From contig OX467085.1 of the NCBI GenBank assembly GCA_950106755.1, forward strand, positions 4,526,001 through 4,590,000: 64,000 nt of DNA. The letters run 5' to 3'. The notes beneath the pieces are model-generated. The model was not told the DNA's origin. It was given only the letters and a program-made list of their open reading frames with translations, and did not search any database. Shown one piece after another: positions 33,401 to 46,329 of this stretch. Source of the stretch: Climacium dendroides (Eukaryota; Streptophyta; Bryopsida; Hypnales; Climaciaceae). Position 1 is the stretch's first letter. Each line of letters begins with the position of its first letter. Position numbers and translations under genes: made by a program.

Positions 33401-34798
33401 CTTTTGTAGATGTCAAGAAGAAAGGGTCGCACATACAATGGTATTCTGAATCATCAACTAGGAGTGGACCTCATTCTATTTGATTGCCAAGAAAATTTGT
33501 TTGTTCTTGAGGTTTTTATTCCGCAAGATTTGGTGCCACTACGGAACTGTGACCCAGAATACAAAGCCATTCAAATGGCATTTGTCTTCGCGGAGACGTA
33601 TTTACAAGACCATGGGTGTATGACTGTGTTCCACTTGTGGTGTGCCACTTCAAAGGGCATCATTGTAGGATTATGTGAACCGTATTCCACATTGGTGCAA
33701 AAAGCCAATTGATTGGATATCAATTGTATGCATTTAACCTCCGCTGTGGACAAGACAACCACGATATGATTTCTAAAAATGTATATGATTTGATTGGCTT
33801 GTTGTAGTATAAATTGTTTAATTTATTTATCTTTGATGATCATTATTTAAAATGCTTGTAGACTATGAAGTTTGGAATCACCGTGTTGGTGAAGGATCAG
33901 GCTAACAAAGGGAAATCCATGTTCACTTTCAAGTGCATGGAGGTAATGCGGAAGGCAAAAGTGGATCTTCGTCAAGACAACATGTTTCTAAATTATACCA
34001 CAGAGGACACCATGTTAAAGAACGACACAACATCAATTCCGTGGTAAGGGGCGATAAGAAGGATGTAAGGTTTTTACAGTTCCTCATAGAAAGGACAACC
34101 GAAAAAGGGGATTTGGTATTGGACTACACAACATCTACGAGTAAGTGTTGAATTCAATGATTGTAAATTCAACTTTAATTTCACATATTAAATCATGAAA
34201 TTCATGAATTTGAGTTTGATTATTGCAGGTGCATTGATTACAACATGTCGTAGTATAAGGCGCTACATTGTGGCTTTGGAAGAGGACAAGGATATTTTCA
34301 ATGTTGTCCTCCAACCCATGAGGAGAGTCAATCCAGCCCCAACGACACTTGAAGTGATACAGCCTCCGGCTTTGGTGATGGCCTCACAAGATCCGGATGC
34401 AATGATTGTGGTACCTCACAAGTTTGCTTGGAAGGATAGATCTAGTAAGTAAGTTTCAAGATTTTTTAATTCTTTGTGTGCATAATACTTCTTATGTTTC
34501 AAGAATCTAACAATGCACAATGATATTTGTTAACAGGCATGAAGGGTTGAAGTTGGCTCATACATTGGTAAAGAAACAAAGACTTATCTTAAGTTCGGAG
34601 AAGTCTTTTAATCTTCCAGAATATGTTGAGAAAATAGCATCAACAATAGTAGACTTTGGTTTCCCTAAACCAAAAAAACATAGGGAACCTTATGCTTTAA
34701 ACGTTTTACAGTTCTTAGATGTTAGTGCATCAGAGGGTAGAGAGGCTTTGGATTCATCTACAAATGATGATTCCGCGACCGAGTCCACTACAAGTTAG
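30453..34798 (+). pseudogene. ParB-like / amino-type DNA methyltransferase fusion gene, intron-containing
   Basis: A multi-exon gene. The first exon ends at 30958. Phase-consistent GT-AG introns are 30959-31076, 33296-33409, 34141-34228 and 34449-34536, and others are likely near 31210-31397, 31470-31682, 31890-32041 and 32296-32583. The N-terminal exon has FFVCNGNHRRIAWMNL (residues 116-131), the ParB/Srx-like core. Then follow an IEKYWSMNE exon, a Lys/Glu-rich linker (32880-33060) and a methyltransferase-like C-terminus. That C-terminus has GVDLILFD (position of the DPPY motif, here DCQE), then across a splice GDLVLDYTTSTS, then RRYIVALEEDKDIF, which is motif I plus the following acidic strand. 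This order (motif IV before motif I) is that of the N4/N6-type family PF01555. In-frame stops (about 31877, 32164, 32897, 33712) and a frameshift near 34045 show decay. ParB-methylase fusions are known in bacteria and phages. An intron-bearing plant-type copy is unusual. Confidence 0.6.
32406..32487. repeat. Hairpin 3, in an intron of the ParB-methyltransferase gene
   Basis: The arms 32406-32444 and 32449-32487 pair imperfectly (about nine mismatches in 39). The apex, ACAATTGTCG then GATT then CGACGATTGT, has the same layout as hairpins 1 and 2 (CAAAACCA near the loop, a palindromic GGATC/GGATT loop). It is therefore a diverged member of the same fold-back family, sitting in a predicted intron. 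Confidence 0.7.
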
Positions 34799-37744
34799 AC
34801 TCATGAGATTGATATTTTTCGTGAGTCAAACTATTATGTGTTGATTTTCATTATGATCTCATTTGTGTGTTTTATGGCTACATCTTGTGCGTCACTTATT
34901 TCTTTGTACACTTCTACATGTCAAGATTTTTATGAAATTTTAGTACTACACTTGTGGTAATTCTAAATTTTTTTTAAAAGGATGGATGTCACTTGTTTTA
35001 TAAAAACAAACTTATACTTCACCCACGGTCATAGGTCCGCCATCCAATTTTCCAAAAAAAAGTTCTCCACTCACAAGCTCATAGGCTCACGGGCTCATGC
35101 TCACATGCTAGCAACCCCGTGTCCCAAGGTCTCCAAAATATGATAGATTAATGTTGAAGGAAATTCCAAATTAGCAAAAGAACCTAAGGGCCTAAACAAA
35201 GACCAACTAAGAGAGCTACAACAAGAAACTAGTTGAAAAAGAGAAGAATAAGGACCAATTGAGAGGGCTAAACAAAGACCAATCGGGAAGTCAAAAGGGA
35301 GAGCATTCAAAACAAGGATTGGGCCAATCAAGTTTTGCCTTGTAGCCATTGCTCCATCACCCAAGTTACAGGGGTCAAACCAATCAAATTCTGCCACGTG
35401 GTATGGCTAAGCTAATTAACTACTGAATTATGTTAGTTGACTACTTTGAACCAAGGTTGATTAATTTCCTGAATTGGGGTGCAAGCTAGCTTGCCAAGTC
35501 TAAAATTTTCCTTTGCTAGACTATATTTTTTGACATCCAAACTTGGGCCAAAAGACTAGAACTTAAAAAAAATTGTAATTGATTCAAAGAGTTGTATATT
35601 AAAGTAGAATTGAAAATAAACTAGCATAGAAGTAGAATTGAATGAAGAGCTAGAAGGAGAATAGATAAGTGTAAGAGTCTAAAGAGAATATGTAGAACTA
35701 ATTTTCACTCAAATTAAGTTTCCAACACCAAGAGTTATAAATTAGAGGAGGAAAGAAAAATTGAAAGACACTCACAAGCTAATAGATAGAACTTCTCACA
35801 TTCAATTTGCAATTGATGGAATGAAGGGGTGGTTTAAAAGTTGAAGAGACCTTTAAGGGTTGATGAGATTAGGTAGAAATCCTAGAGAATCAAATTAGAC
35901 CATTAGAATATAGATAGAATAATAATTAACTTGGATAAGAAATAAGAGGATTTCAAAAGTCAATTATTGTTTGGGAATTTGAAGTAATTATTTAATTGAA
36001 GTCACCCCTTGAAAACTAAATAATTGAGGTAGAATAGTGTGGAAATAAAAGAGGAGTAGAAAAAAAAATGGGAACTTAGAGAGTTGAGAGTTTGAAACTT
36101 GTATTAACTATATAACTTTAAGCGGTGAATAAAATTATAAGAAAGATCCAATTATGGCAAATGATGGGGATTTTGAAGGTGTTTTCAAACACCTTCTAGA
36201 TAAGGTGCATTTCAAGGTGAGTTACTACTTCTTTTTTCCCTTTTTGAATTCTCTAAATTAGCCAAATTACAAGTGCAAGTCAAAGTATTAAGTTTAGGTT
36301 TTTCCAAAATCTCGATAGAAAATCTTATAAAACTTATTTAGAAGTTTTCAAAAATGTATGACACTTAGAAATCAAAGTTAAATTGATTAGTGGATGAATT
36401 TTAAATAACTTTTTAAAGGCTTAAATTTCATCTGGTTATAACTTTTTGTAGTAATCTTCAAATCTTGCAAGTTATGTTTTTGAAAATGACGTGATCTGAA
36501 TTACACCTCAAGAAGGTTAAATTTATATTGTAGTTATTTTTATTAAAAAATCAAAATAGCTTAAAAACTTCATGTTATTTAGAATTGATTTTAGTAATTA
36601 AGATAGTTTTGTAATTTTTTTGTGAATTTATAGAACTTTAAGAACTTATAAAAGATCAATTGCTTGGAAGGCACAATGAATCGACATTAGGCACCTATTT
36701 AAGATAAAATTAACTATAAATTTTAAAACTTGGTTGTACTTGTATACTTATCAAAGGTAAATAAATAAATGCTCACAAATATGCATCAATAATTTAGTAC
36801 TCATTTTGTTCATGAGAATGATGAATATATCCATCATTATTCAGTAAAAATTTTAAATTTTCTACATCCAAGCAGTTTACTACCTCACCAATTAAATCTT
36901 AAATGTAATCAATATATGATGTTGGTAAAGAACTTGAACTTGGCAAAAAGGTTTGTGTAATGGTAGTTGTTTTTATTGGATACAAGTGTCTCCATTTGCA
37001 TTATTGTGTGAAATTGTAAAAGGATGCCATCATGACTAAAAGATGTTGATTTCTAGAATTATACATCATTGTAATGATAGCTACTTGGCGCTCATACTTT
37101 GTCAAAGACAATTTTTTGTTACTAATGTTTATGCCATGATAATCAACAAATTGCAAAGTTAATTATATAACCGAGTTGGCATTTATCTTCAAAATGAATT
37201 ATTTAGTCATGGCCAGTTATGTGTAGTTTTGTCTTGTGGTAAACATTCTGCAAACATTAAGATTGCTAGTGAGAATTCAAATGCCATGCAAGTAGTAAAA
37301 AATGTGGTTTATCATGAAAAGTTTGTATGACATTTGTCATGTAGATATCTATAAATATCAACATCGTAATTAGGTGGATGAAAAAGTTAGGAGTTTGTTT
37401 CAAATTCCATTTGTTTAGGGTTCATACAAGCTTTGATGACATCGCCTTTTATCCAATTGTATTCTTTTGGTGTCCATCATCATGTCATAGTCTTAATTAA
37501 GACAACATATTGTATTAGTATTTATAATTACATTATATTTCAAACATTTTTGCTATTTATGTTTGGATTCTTCTACATTTCAATAAATATATATATTTTA
37601 ATATATTCATCATTGTATACACTTCATTCATTAAAATTTATATTATACATTTCAATGTGCATTTCTACAAACAATTTAATTTGAAGACATTGAAATTTAT
37701 TACTTTATATTTTATTATATGAATATTATGGTGAATGTATAGCA
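34799..37744. other. AT-rich intergenic sequence
   Basis: I see no supported gene over almost 3 kb. The sequence is A/T-rich with simple-sequence character. Near 35200-35280 an AAAGACCAA phrase occurs twice, which hints at old duplication. No transposase motif, tRNA or hairpin was noticed. Confidence 0.5.
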
Positions 37745-37860
37745 TAGTAAACGCCAAACACTAGTAAACTACTAAAAATAACAACTTGGTTAGGTTTTAT
37801 TGACATCAAAATTTGGTGCCTTGAACATTTAGGGGTTAATTCATTCCAACCTAAACTTAT
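37745..37860 (+). repeat. Dispersed repeat copy upstream of PP2C gene
   Basis: GTAAACTACTAAAAATA, TTGGTTAGGTTTTATT and TTTGGTGCCTTGAAC match the segment at 11740-11830 in the same orientation, with one internal deletion. It lies about 0.7 kb upstream of the PP2C start codon and may mark the end of an old insertion near the promoter. Confidence 0.65.
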
Positions 37861-38524
37861 TTGTTCCATTCTCCAAAGGAGTTGAGTAAGAAATTGGCTC
37901 CTATACGAGGTTGTGTTGTTTTCTTGCTCTTTGAAGCTTTCCTTCTCCATCTTTGCGGGATTCAATGAATCCATTCACCGAGCCTTGTTGACCCCACCCA
38001 TGGAACTTATTGAACTACGGCATGCTTCTTTTCGTGACGAATTTCGAGTTGATGTAAAGGGATTGCGTGGATACAGTTGTGGTCGGATGATGGTTTTAGG
38101 TATTGCTCTGTCTGTGGTTATGGTCGGAACACGCCGTTCGTGGACTGATTGTTTGACGGCACTGGTAGCGTTGTTCGCGGTAGGACTACGCGCATGTCAA
38201 GAAGACGTGGATTTTTAGGAAAATCTATTTTCAGATTTAATTTCTGTATTGATTTTGACTTTGAAACCCAGTCTTTTTCCTTCTTGGTATAGTTTTGTGC
38301 TTGATTGTAATTCGTTTACTGTGGGTTAGAAAGGTCTTGCGGTGGCGGGATTGAGATTTGTTGATGCTCGGGCTGAGTTCAGTGTGTGCAGACTCTGTTC
38401 CAATCTTTGTCATCTGTAATTTGGACGAGTTTGCAATTTGTGTGTCTTATGGCTGCTATTTCTGAAGGGTATTGTCTTTTGTAGATCTGTGGTAATCACT
38501 TGCACCCATTTTTTTAGGTTTAAG

Positions 38525-41500
38525 ATGGCCGTACTGCACAAACTGTGGATGCTTAAAGCGAGTCTTCGATCATCGTCCGTTTACAAGGGAGAATCTTTAT
38601 CAGGGGGACTGATTCAGTATCTTTTTTATAAGGAAGCCTCCGGTCCTTCAATTGCGAGCCCGGAAGTATCTCGCTTTGTCACTGCTACTGTTGGTCACTC
38701 ACAGTCATGGCGCTCTTTGGGTTCCTCCTTCACTGGGGTCTTTTCGAGCAGCCGAATTCCTGCAGCAAATCACAATCCATCGACCATCTCTTCAATCCAA
38801 CTTCAGGCTCTTTTGTCTACAGAAGCCCTCTCTCACGTGTTTTCTACCTCCACAATCAATTGTCCTTCCCTTCAGAATTTTAGATACACCTCTGTCAAAG
38901 TGGCAACTAAATTGAGAGGCAGAAATCTCGGAAAGCATTCGGAGGCAGGATTGTACGTGCTACCGTGTCAAATTCAGGGAGTTCTCAGTCAGAAAGAAAG
39001 CACGACTGTGCCGAATCAAGGCATAGGTAAAAAAAACTCTGAGCTGCGTATATGGAATGAGCATGGATGGTGCAATAAACAGACTCAGATGGACAGAGAT
39101 GGAGTTGCATATGTCGAAGCCTGCAAATACAAGTCAAAAGCGATGACGTCAGTGGACAGCCGTTCATTTGTGATTCAGGGTATAGATGACTTACGTGAAG
39201 GGAATGAAGATTCTGATGTGGAAGAATGTGCTCTTGATGGCCATATTCACGATCAGAACATGATCCTCGAAATTGTTTCGATGCAGGGCTGCTTGAATGT
39301 ACAACGTGTGTCCATTCTCTCTATTGAACGTTATCCGTTTGATCCTGTGTCTTTAGTATCGGGTGTAGAAGATTCTCATGGAAGTTTTGCAGGAGAAGAG
39401 TCATCAGGCTTGGAATTTAGTGGATGCGACGAGCTTCGCTACGCTGAAGACCTATCAAGGAATTCAGACAAGTAAGGACTTTCTCGTTTGATACATCGAC
39501 CTGTTTTGGCATTGGGTAAATAATGTGGACGGTCCTCCATATATTTAGTTCTGTTTTAGTATCCAGTTTCGCTGCTTCGATTCTACAAGCTTGGAGGTGA
39601 ATCTCCCCTTTCGTCTCGTGAGGATGTGAAGAATACTCTTTAAACCAATAACAGGAAATGTGAGCGTTGCCTCCGTTGACACCTAATATTAATACGACTG
39701 GTAAATGCAAGGTAGAGGTACCACGATTATTTCAAGTCCCTGCATGTCCGGTGAACTGATGGATGGATTTATGCATTGATCAACTTGCGTTACAATGCAT
39801 TGATCACTGGAGCTGCATTGCCTCTCCAACCTTTGTCAACATTATGTCACATTCCAGTTTAATGTCCCTGGTTTGTAACCAGCATCACTCTAAACATAGT
39901 AATATGCTGGTGTAGCTAGCTTAATCTTCAATTCCAATGTCGTTTGATTTATGCAGTATTTCTGAAACTTGGTGTGGAAGTGATTACAATTGTGCTTGAA
40001 ACACAATCTTCGGTGAAGTCACACTTACTAAGACTTGGTTGCATTGACTTTGCTCCTTTTACACGAAAGTAATTGAGGAAATGGGACATGAAATTCATGC
40101 CGATTTAGTGCATTCCTCAATCCTAGTGTGTTTTAAGGTCTTCTTGCAGCGAGGGAGCACGACACAGGAATCTTAGACTTCTGTCTGGTGCGTGCTGCTT
40201 ACCACATCCGAATAAAGTGAAAACTGGAGGCGAAGACGCTTACTTCATCTGTTTTGAGGAGCAAGTAGTGGGAGTAGCTGATGGTGTCGGGGGCTGGGCT
40301 GATGTGGGTGTTGATGCTGGTGATTACGCAAGGGAGCTCATGTTTCAGTCTAAGCAGGCTGTTGGCCAGGAACCGCATGGGTGCATTAATCCAGCTCGTG
40401 TTATGATTCGTGCTCATGCAAGAACAAAGTGCCGTGGTTCATCCACGGCATGTATTCTTGCCCTCTCTGATTATGTAAGGGGACTCATCTGACAGTATTT
40501 TGTTGGCCAGGCTCGTTCTGAAGCATATAGATGTCACGATTCAGCGTGCTTACTCTGGAGTAGGTAAATTGCTTAGATAATTTATTTTGTTCTTGTTGAC
40601 CATTTCAGGTTCTTTCGAGTTTTGCGAGGATATTCTGTCTGCTTGCTGATAGAGTGGATACGTTGTTGCTTCTTTTGAAGTTGTGTTGGAACTGTGAACG
40701 AGGGATGCTCGTCAATGCTTGGTGAATGGGATATCAACTTAATCCAAAAGTGGGCATAGTATTTGAAGTTCACAGTAGTGACCAAGGCATATATTATCTC
40801 CAGTCGATCCAATTTAGATTCCTTCAACTGTTGATTACTGTCCATCGTGATTGCAGGGGCTTCAAGCTGCAAATCTTGGAGACAGTGGCTTTATGTTGAT
40901 GAGGAACGGTCGAACTGTCTTCAAGTCTCCAGTTCAACAGCACCAATTCAATATTCCTTTTCAATTGGAAAGTGGTGGCAGCGATCCTCCTAGTTCTGCT
41001 GAGGTACCATGTTCAATTATTCTTTCACTGATAATAGCTAATGCTTATGTTCAGAAAGGTTCAATAAGTATGAACAATCTGCATTTCGCTGCTTAAACTG
41101 TATAGAAACAGACATTACAAGCTCAAAAAGTTATCAATGAATAACCATAAATTATGTTGGAAATACCTTTCAAGCTATTTTCAAAATATAATGTATTAGC
41201 ACATTAAATTTTTTTAAGGAATACAAGGATTTGTCTTTTTATTGCTAGCTATCTACCATTCAGTAATACTAATATTGGTAGCTATTTCAGCATGCACTCC
41301 GTGAGGCTTGGTGGTAATGAATATCTCAATTGTATCTCTACAGAGAAAATTGGTATTTCTAGACGATTCCGTTGTTTGATGTTGTGCAATGGCTCGTGTG
41401 CGTGGCTAACAGCACCAACACTACGTTGCTTTTGGCACAATGTTGAAAACTTGAAGAAATCAACTTGTATAATTGAATATTGGCATCTAGAATTAGAACA

Positions 41501-42167
41501 ATCTACAAATTGGAGAGTACTCTAGTTCTCATTGCCATTGCTGATTATGGCATCGGAAGTGGAAATCCTAAGAGATATTTTGAGTTGAATCAGTGGAAGC
41601 TTTTTGCAGCAACATGGTAATCAATTGTCTATAAACTTATTGACCATTACTGTATGTGGACACGCTTGTGGTGCATTTCACTTGTTGGTGCTCTTGTGGA
41701 TCTGTATTTGTGCTTGATGTACCAGTATGTTAAGCGTCTCGTAATAGGGTGATGTTTTATCAGCAGATTTTGCGTCGGCTATGTGATTGTAATCATGAAT
41801 TGAACCGTTGTTCTGAGCTTCAACATGGGTTTGCATTCTTGTGCAGGTATTTTCTCTCCAAGTGGTTGCTGGAGATGTACTCGTGGCTGGTACAGATGGC
41901 TTGTTTGACAATTTGTATGATAATGAGTTGATGGGGATTGTTATACATTCCACGCGGGCTGGGTTAGATCCTCAAGTCACAGCCCAAAAAATTGCTGCTC
42001 TCGCAAGAGAGAGAGCTAAGGACTGCAACAGGCAGACTCCTTTCTCTACAGCTGCTCAAGAAGCTGGCTTCAGATTCTACGGAGGCAAGATGGATGATAT
42101 CACTGTAATCGTATCTTATGTTACAACTATCAAGTCAGGTTTCTCAGATTCTCTGCCAAAGCTATAA
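38525..42167 (+). CDS. Protein phosphatase 2C (plant PP2C, four coding exons)
   Basis: Exons 38525-39471, 40150-40474, 40857-41003 and 41847-42167 join in frame to give 579 residues. All introns are GT-AG, with GTAAGG, GTAAGG and GTACCA donors. Exon 1 encodes a long non-catalytic N-terminus (about 315 residues), possibly including a transit peptide (Ser-rich, basic start). The catalytic domain begins at LRLLSGACCLPHP. It shows GGEDAYF, VADGVGGWADVGVDAG (metal-binding Asp), NLGDSGFML, AGTDGLFDNLYDNE (second metal Asp) and GKMDDITVIV. This is the metal-dependent Ser/Thr phosphatase family, closest in my memory to the plant PP2C55/PP2C80-like group. ATG 38525 is preferred because a T-rich tract plus AG lies just upstream, suggesting a 5'-UTR intron. 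No lesions were seen. This is the only clearly functional host gene in the window. Confidence 0.9.
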
Positions 42168-42244
42168 TACAGGGATATGTACTTCAGTCTTTGGTCTTGG
42201 TAGTAAACAGACCTCGTGGTGTGATCTTGGAACGAGTCGGCCTC

Positions 42245-42380
42245 GGAAGCGTAGGCTGTTGATACATAAATCATTTTTGTAGGAAAGTATGTTTCTGAGA
42301 GCTGCTTGTAATTGGCGTAGGCTGTTGATACATAAATCATTTTGTAGGAAAGTATGTTTCTGAGAGCTGCTTGTAATTGA
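42245..42380 (+). repeat. Tandem duplication in the PP2C 3' region
   Basis: A 66-bp unit containing GTAGGCTGTTGATACATAAA and GGAAAGTATGTTTCTGAGAG occurs twice in succession (about 42250 and 42316) with one indel in a T run. It starts about 80 bp after the PP2C stop codon, so it probably lies in the 3' UTR. Confidence 0.9.
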
Positions 42381-45250
42381 TTTTAGTTTAGGACGGTATG
42401 TGGTGCCAAAAATCACGGATGGCGATGGTGTTTAGTAGTAGATGCAGGCTAAATCGTTAGTTTTGAAGTGTAGTCGATTCTTTCTGGGATGGATGAAACC
42501 TTTCGTAGGATTTCTAATCAGCATGCCTTTAATATCTGGGTAAATATGACATTATATTGCTAGAATACATTTTGCAACTTCATTGACATGTAGGAGTTGC
42601 AATAATGATCTAAATTGCAAGTACCATGTGTCATTGCATTTAACATATGAATACAATTTTTTTAATTGATGTATGTATATTCATGCACCTTGTTTGGCAA
42701 ATATAAAAAAAAGTGCACCATGTTGCAATCTAAATTCAGCATCTTACATCTTTTATTGTATTTGTTAAGGCATAAGAAGGCTAATTTGCCTTGCTATTGA
42801 ATTTTGTTTCAAAGACTAAAAAATTTGGTTATGTTGATATTCAAATAAGTTAATGATGAAGTGCTCTGACTTTAGTTTAAAGTTTGACTTAAGTTCAAAA
42901 CTCATGATTTTTATCTAAAGTTACAATTCCTTGTTCCATATGCTATATGCTTATGAATTTTCATTAGTGGAAGAAAATTTAAGGACAAAATTCAAAAGAA
43001 TCCCATTTGGATTGAAAAGAAATTTGATTTGAAGTTTTTTGTTTTTTCTATTCAATGAGAAAGAAACCCCAATTTCTACCCACTTTATGAATAACTCTAG
43101 TGTTTATCCAAAATCCTCTCCATCTAGTCTAATGAAACTTAAATTATAATATGACAAAAAAGTCCCAATGTATGCCCAATTTAGAAAGCATCCTCTTTGT
43201 GCTACTATGTATCAATGATGTAATTTCAAATTGTCAAATGTACTCAATTGATAAATAGTTGCTACAAAGTTACACAAATAGTCATTTAAGGTCTCTTATC
43301 TGTCTTGAAGGACACTATAATGTCTAAAAAGACAAAAGAGTAAGGATATGAAAGAATAAGAGAACAAAATATCTATTAAGAGGTTGAGAGTTTTGTATAG
43401 AAATTCATAAGAGTTTCATAATAGAAAGCTAACTCTATCTTATTTAGAACTTGGGAATTGTTTTACTTAGCTTACACTTTGGATGCTCTATGCAAATCAA
43501 TGGCTCTAGCTTTTCATGGGCAAAATTGGAACTTGTTCATTCTTCTCTTACAAAAAGTTGGCTATGATATGGCCTTTCCTTATTCGTACTTAGTTGTATA
43601 TATTTTGGCCTATTCATTTACCTTTTAATCTATTTAGCAAATAACTCTATTATGTGTTAGTAATTTACTACTTTTGAAGAAGATTGTATTAATGAAATAA
43701 ATCTTGTTCTACAAACACTAAGTGTCCATTTGAATGACTTCATCTAATACTGTAGGGTGGAAAAAAAACATTGATCATAAATTTTTTTTTGAAGTTTGTT
43801 TTCAGTAAAGCAATTCATGACAATTATAATAATATAAACTTGGGTCTTGTTATTATGAATTGTTGATTTTATAATTTTAGAATGACATGGTTAAATTAAG
43901 ATGAATAAATATAAAAAATTTCCAATCATGGTTAAATTAAGATGATTTTTTTTGTGTTGCAAATAGGAAGAATCTACTTCTTAAAACCAATGCAATACTA
44001 GAATATCCCTATGTTGTTGGCCCATAACTCAAAAATCCATAACTTTCATACTATATGTCCAAACTTTACAAACTAAAATCTGTACACCTTTGTAAAGAGC
44101 TTTCTAATGGTACTAAAAATGCAACTACATGATGCATGGTCCAAAAGATCCATAATTTAGGATTGTTTAAGATTAAAAAATAACTAAAAAATCCATAACT
44201 TCACATTTTACATCCAAACACTATGAAACAAAATCCATACCCTCCTCTTCATTGAGGGCTTTTTGATGATATCAAGAACGTCACTAGAGAACACTTGGTC
44301 CATGAAATCTCACTTTAACAAATGAACAAAATAAAAACAAAACAAAAATTTGATTTAAAGTATGCATTTTGGCACCTAATTTTTATATGTTTTGGAGAAA
44401 ACTTCATTTTTCTATCTACTACATTGGTTTTGGAACTTATGAAATAACGGCCTAATGCAGTTGATGGGAAGAAAAAAATATAATGGATCACTTACTAGAT
44501 GTCGACTACAAGGTCTTATTGCAAAAGTCTTATGAATTTGATATTGTGTTCCACTAGGTTTGCAGACATAGACTAAGGTGGGGTCTAGATTCAACATCCA
44601 ACAAAAAAGGTGGTCCACCACCTCTAAAGCTCTTCTTGTCTTACAGGTTTAGGATTTAGCCTCTTATACAATTATTACAAACCCTATAGGATGAATTGTC
44701 AATGGATTTTGGGGCATATGTCAACGATGTTTAGGCCATTTTACAAAATGAATACATTCTTTTTATTTCTAGTAAGCAAATTTATTTCTTTGTGAGCAAA
44801 TGTTGTTGGAGCTTGGAAAAACTTAGGAGTGTAGAGAACAAATTTTTTTGGTATATTAATTGTTTTTGTGAGAAACATATGGTGTAGGGAATGTTTCTTT
44901 AATTTTTGGAACTTCTAGTTTGTATTTAGTGTATGATTTTTGAGGTTTTCTCTTTTTTAGGTTTTGAATACCAAATTTTTTTAAAAATTATTTGGAAGGA
45001 TTTTGTAAGACAATATGGAGCCTTCTTTTGTTGTTTAAGTTGTGCTCACATAGATGATACTCTTTATGGCAATGAGCATCTCCTTGAGTTATAAATCAAG
45101 GGCTTTGGAGGTATTGAATTTTGATAGTGGAACTTCATTGGGGTTCTAGTTTTTTTCATTGTTGTTGCTTGCCTCATAAAAGAAATCCAATGCTTTCCAC
45201 CTCTTCTTGGTAGAGCTTAGGTAATCAAACCATTGGAACTTCATAGAAAA
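42381..45250. other. AT-rich intergenic, degenerate duplication
   Basis: No supported gene. Between 43980 and 44310 two diverged units of about 170 bp share AAAAATCCATAACTT and TGCATGGTCC-type or CTTGGTCCATG phrases. The remainder is low-complexity AT-rich sequence. Confidence 0.5.
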
Positions 45251-45254
45251 GGTA

Positions 45255-46000
45255 ATTTAGAAATCAACTAATGATATGTACTACAACAAATTTAAAAAGT
45301 TTTATAGAATGAGTTTTGGTGCATTTGACAATTTGTTGAGCTTATTGACTACTTTCATGAATAGCAAGTGTATGAATCAAATCAAAATAGAACAAATTGA
45401 AGCAAATTTATAGATTTGCACATAATTATAGTTCAAAGTAGAAGACATATTGTTTTAAGATTAGAGTTTCAACCATTAGAAAGTATGTTGATATTGATTG
45501 CAATATGCTTATTGATAGACATAATTTTAGTCACAACATTTCTATTCCAAATGAAGACTGCTTTGAGAGCATCATTTTATATTTTGAGGAGTTAATGGGT
45601 TTGCCCAACATATGTAAAGCAATTGATAGAACACATGTACGATTAGTAAAAAATCCAAACAAAAGGATTACATTAATAGCTAGTGATTTTTTCAATAGGA
45701 AGAGCTTCCACTCCATTGTATTGCAAGCAATGTATGATTCATGAAAGATTTTTTAGAATGTGTGTGCCAAAAAACCTAGAGTGTATAATGGTAGCTAATT
45801 TAAAGTGTCTAATTTGTACAAGGGTTTGAGAGAACGAGAGATTCTACAGGAATTAGTGGTATTGCTTGGAGAACCTACTAGGGTGTCATGTGGTTAATAT
45901 TTATTTGCAAAGAGATTCACTTGTTGGATTTGGGAATGCAAGACTATCTATGTGCGAGAGATGTATTTGAATAAATTTTTCGAGGCAATGGTTTTTTGAA
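45255..46000 (+). pseudogene. PIF/Harbinger transposase fragment
   Basis: The frame 45505-45744 contains LPNICKAIDRTHVRL and NRKSFHSIVLQAMYDS. These match the conserved DDE_4 (Harbinger) blocks around the first catalytic Asp ('CGAIDGTHI', 'NRKGFHSI'). Just upstream (45265-45360) another frame reads FYRMSFGAFDNLLSLLTTF, the usual preceding helix. Downstream, after stops, GLREREILQELV fits the next block. Multiple stops and frame changes make this an old relic. No inverted ends or target duplication were found. Confidence 0.75.
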
Positions 46001-46329
46001 AATCCTATTGATGAATGACTACAATGACATTTTAGATTGCATTTTGCTTACAATATTCTTAGTAAAATTTGTACTAGTAAAGGCAATAGATTCATTCCTT
46101 GTACCTAATTTCTTCTTAGTCTTCTTCTTCGGCAATTATTAGGCATTTGTTTAAAGCTCATTCCATTTTCTAGACATGATAATTTGCCTTGTGAAAATTT
46201 GCTAGGACCTTTTTCCCTTTTTGAAAATAATGTTTCCATCAATTAACTCATGTCTATTATTTTTATCCCAAAAATTGATTCTAAGCACATGTATTATAAA
46301 TTTTTTTATCCATTTAGGGTTTGTTAGTG

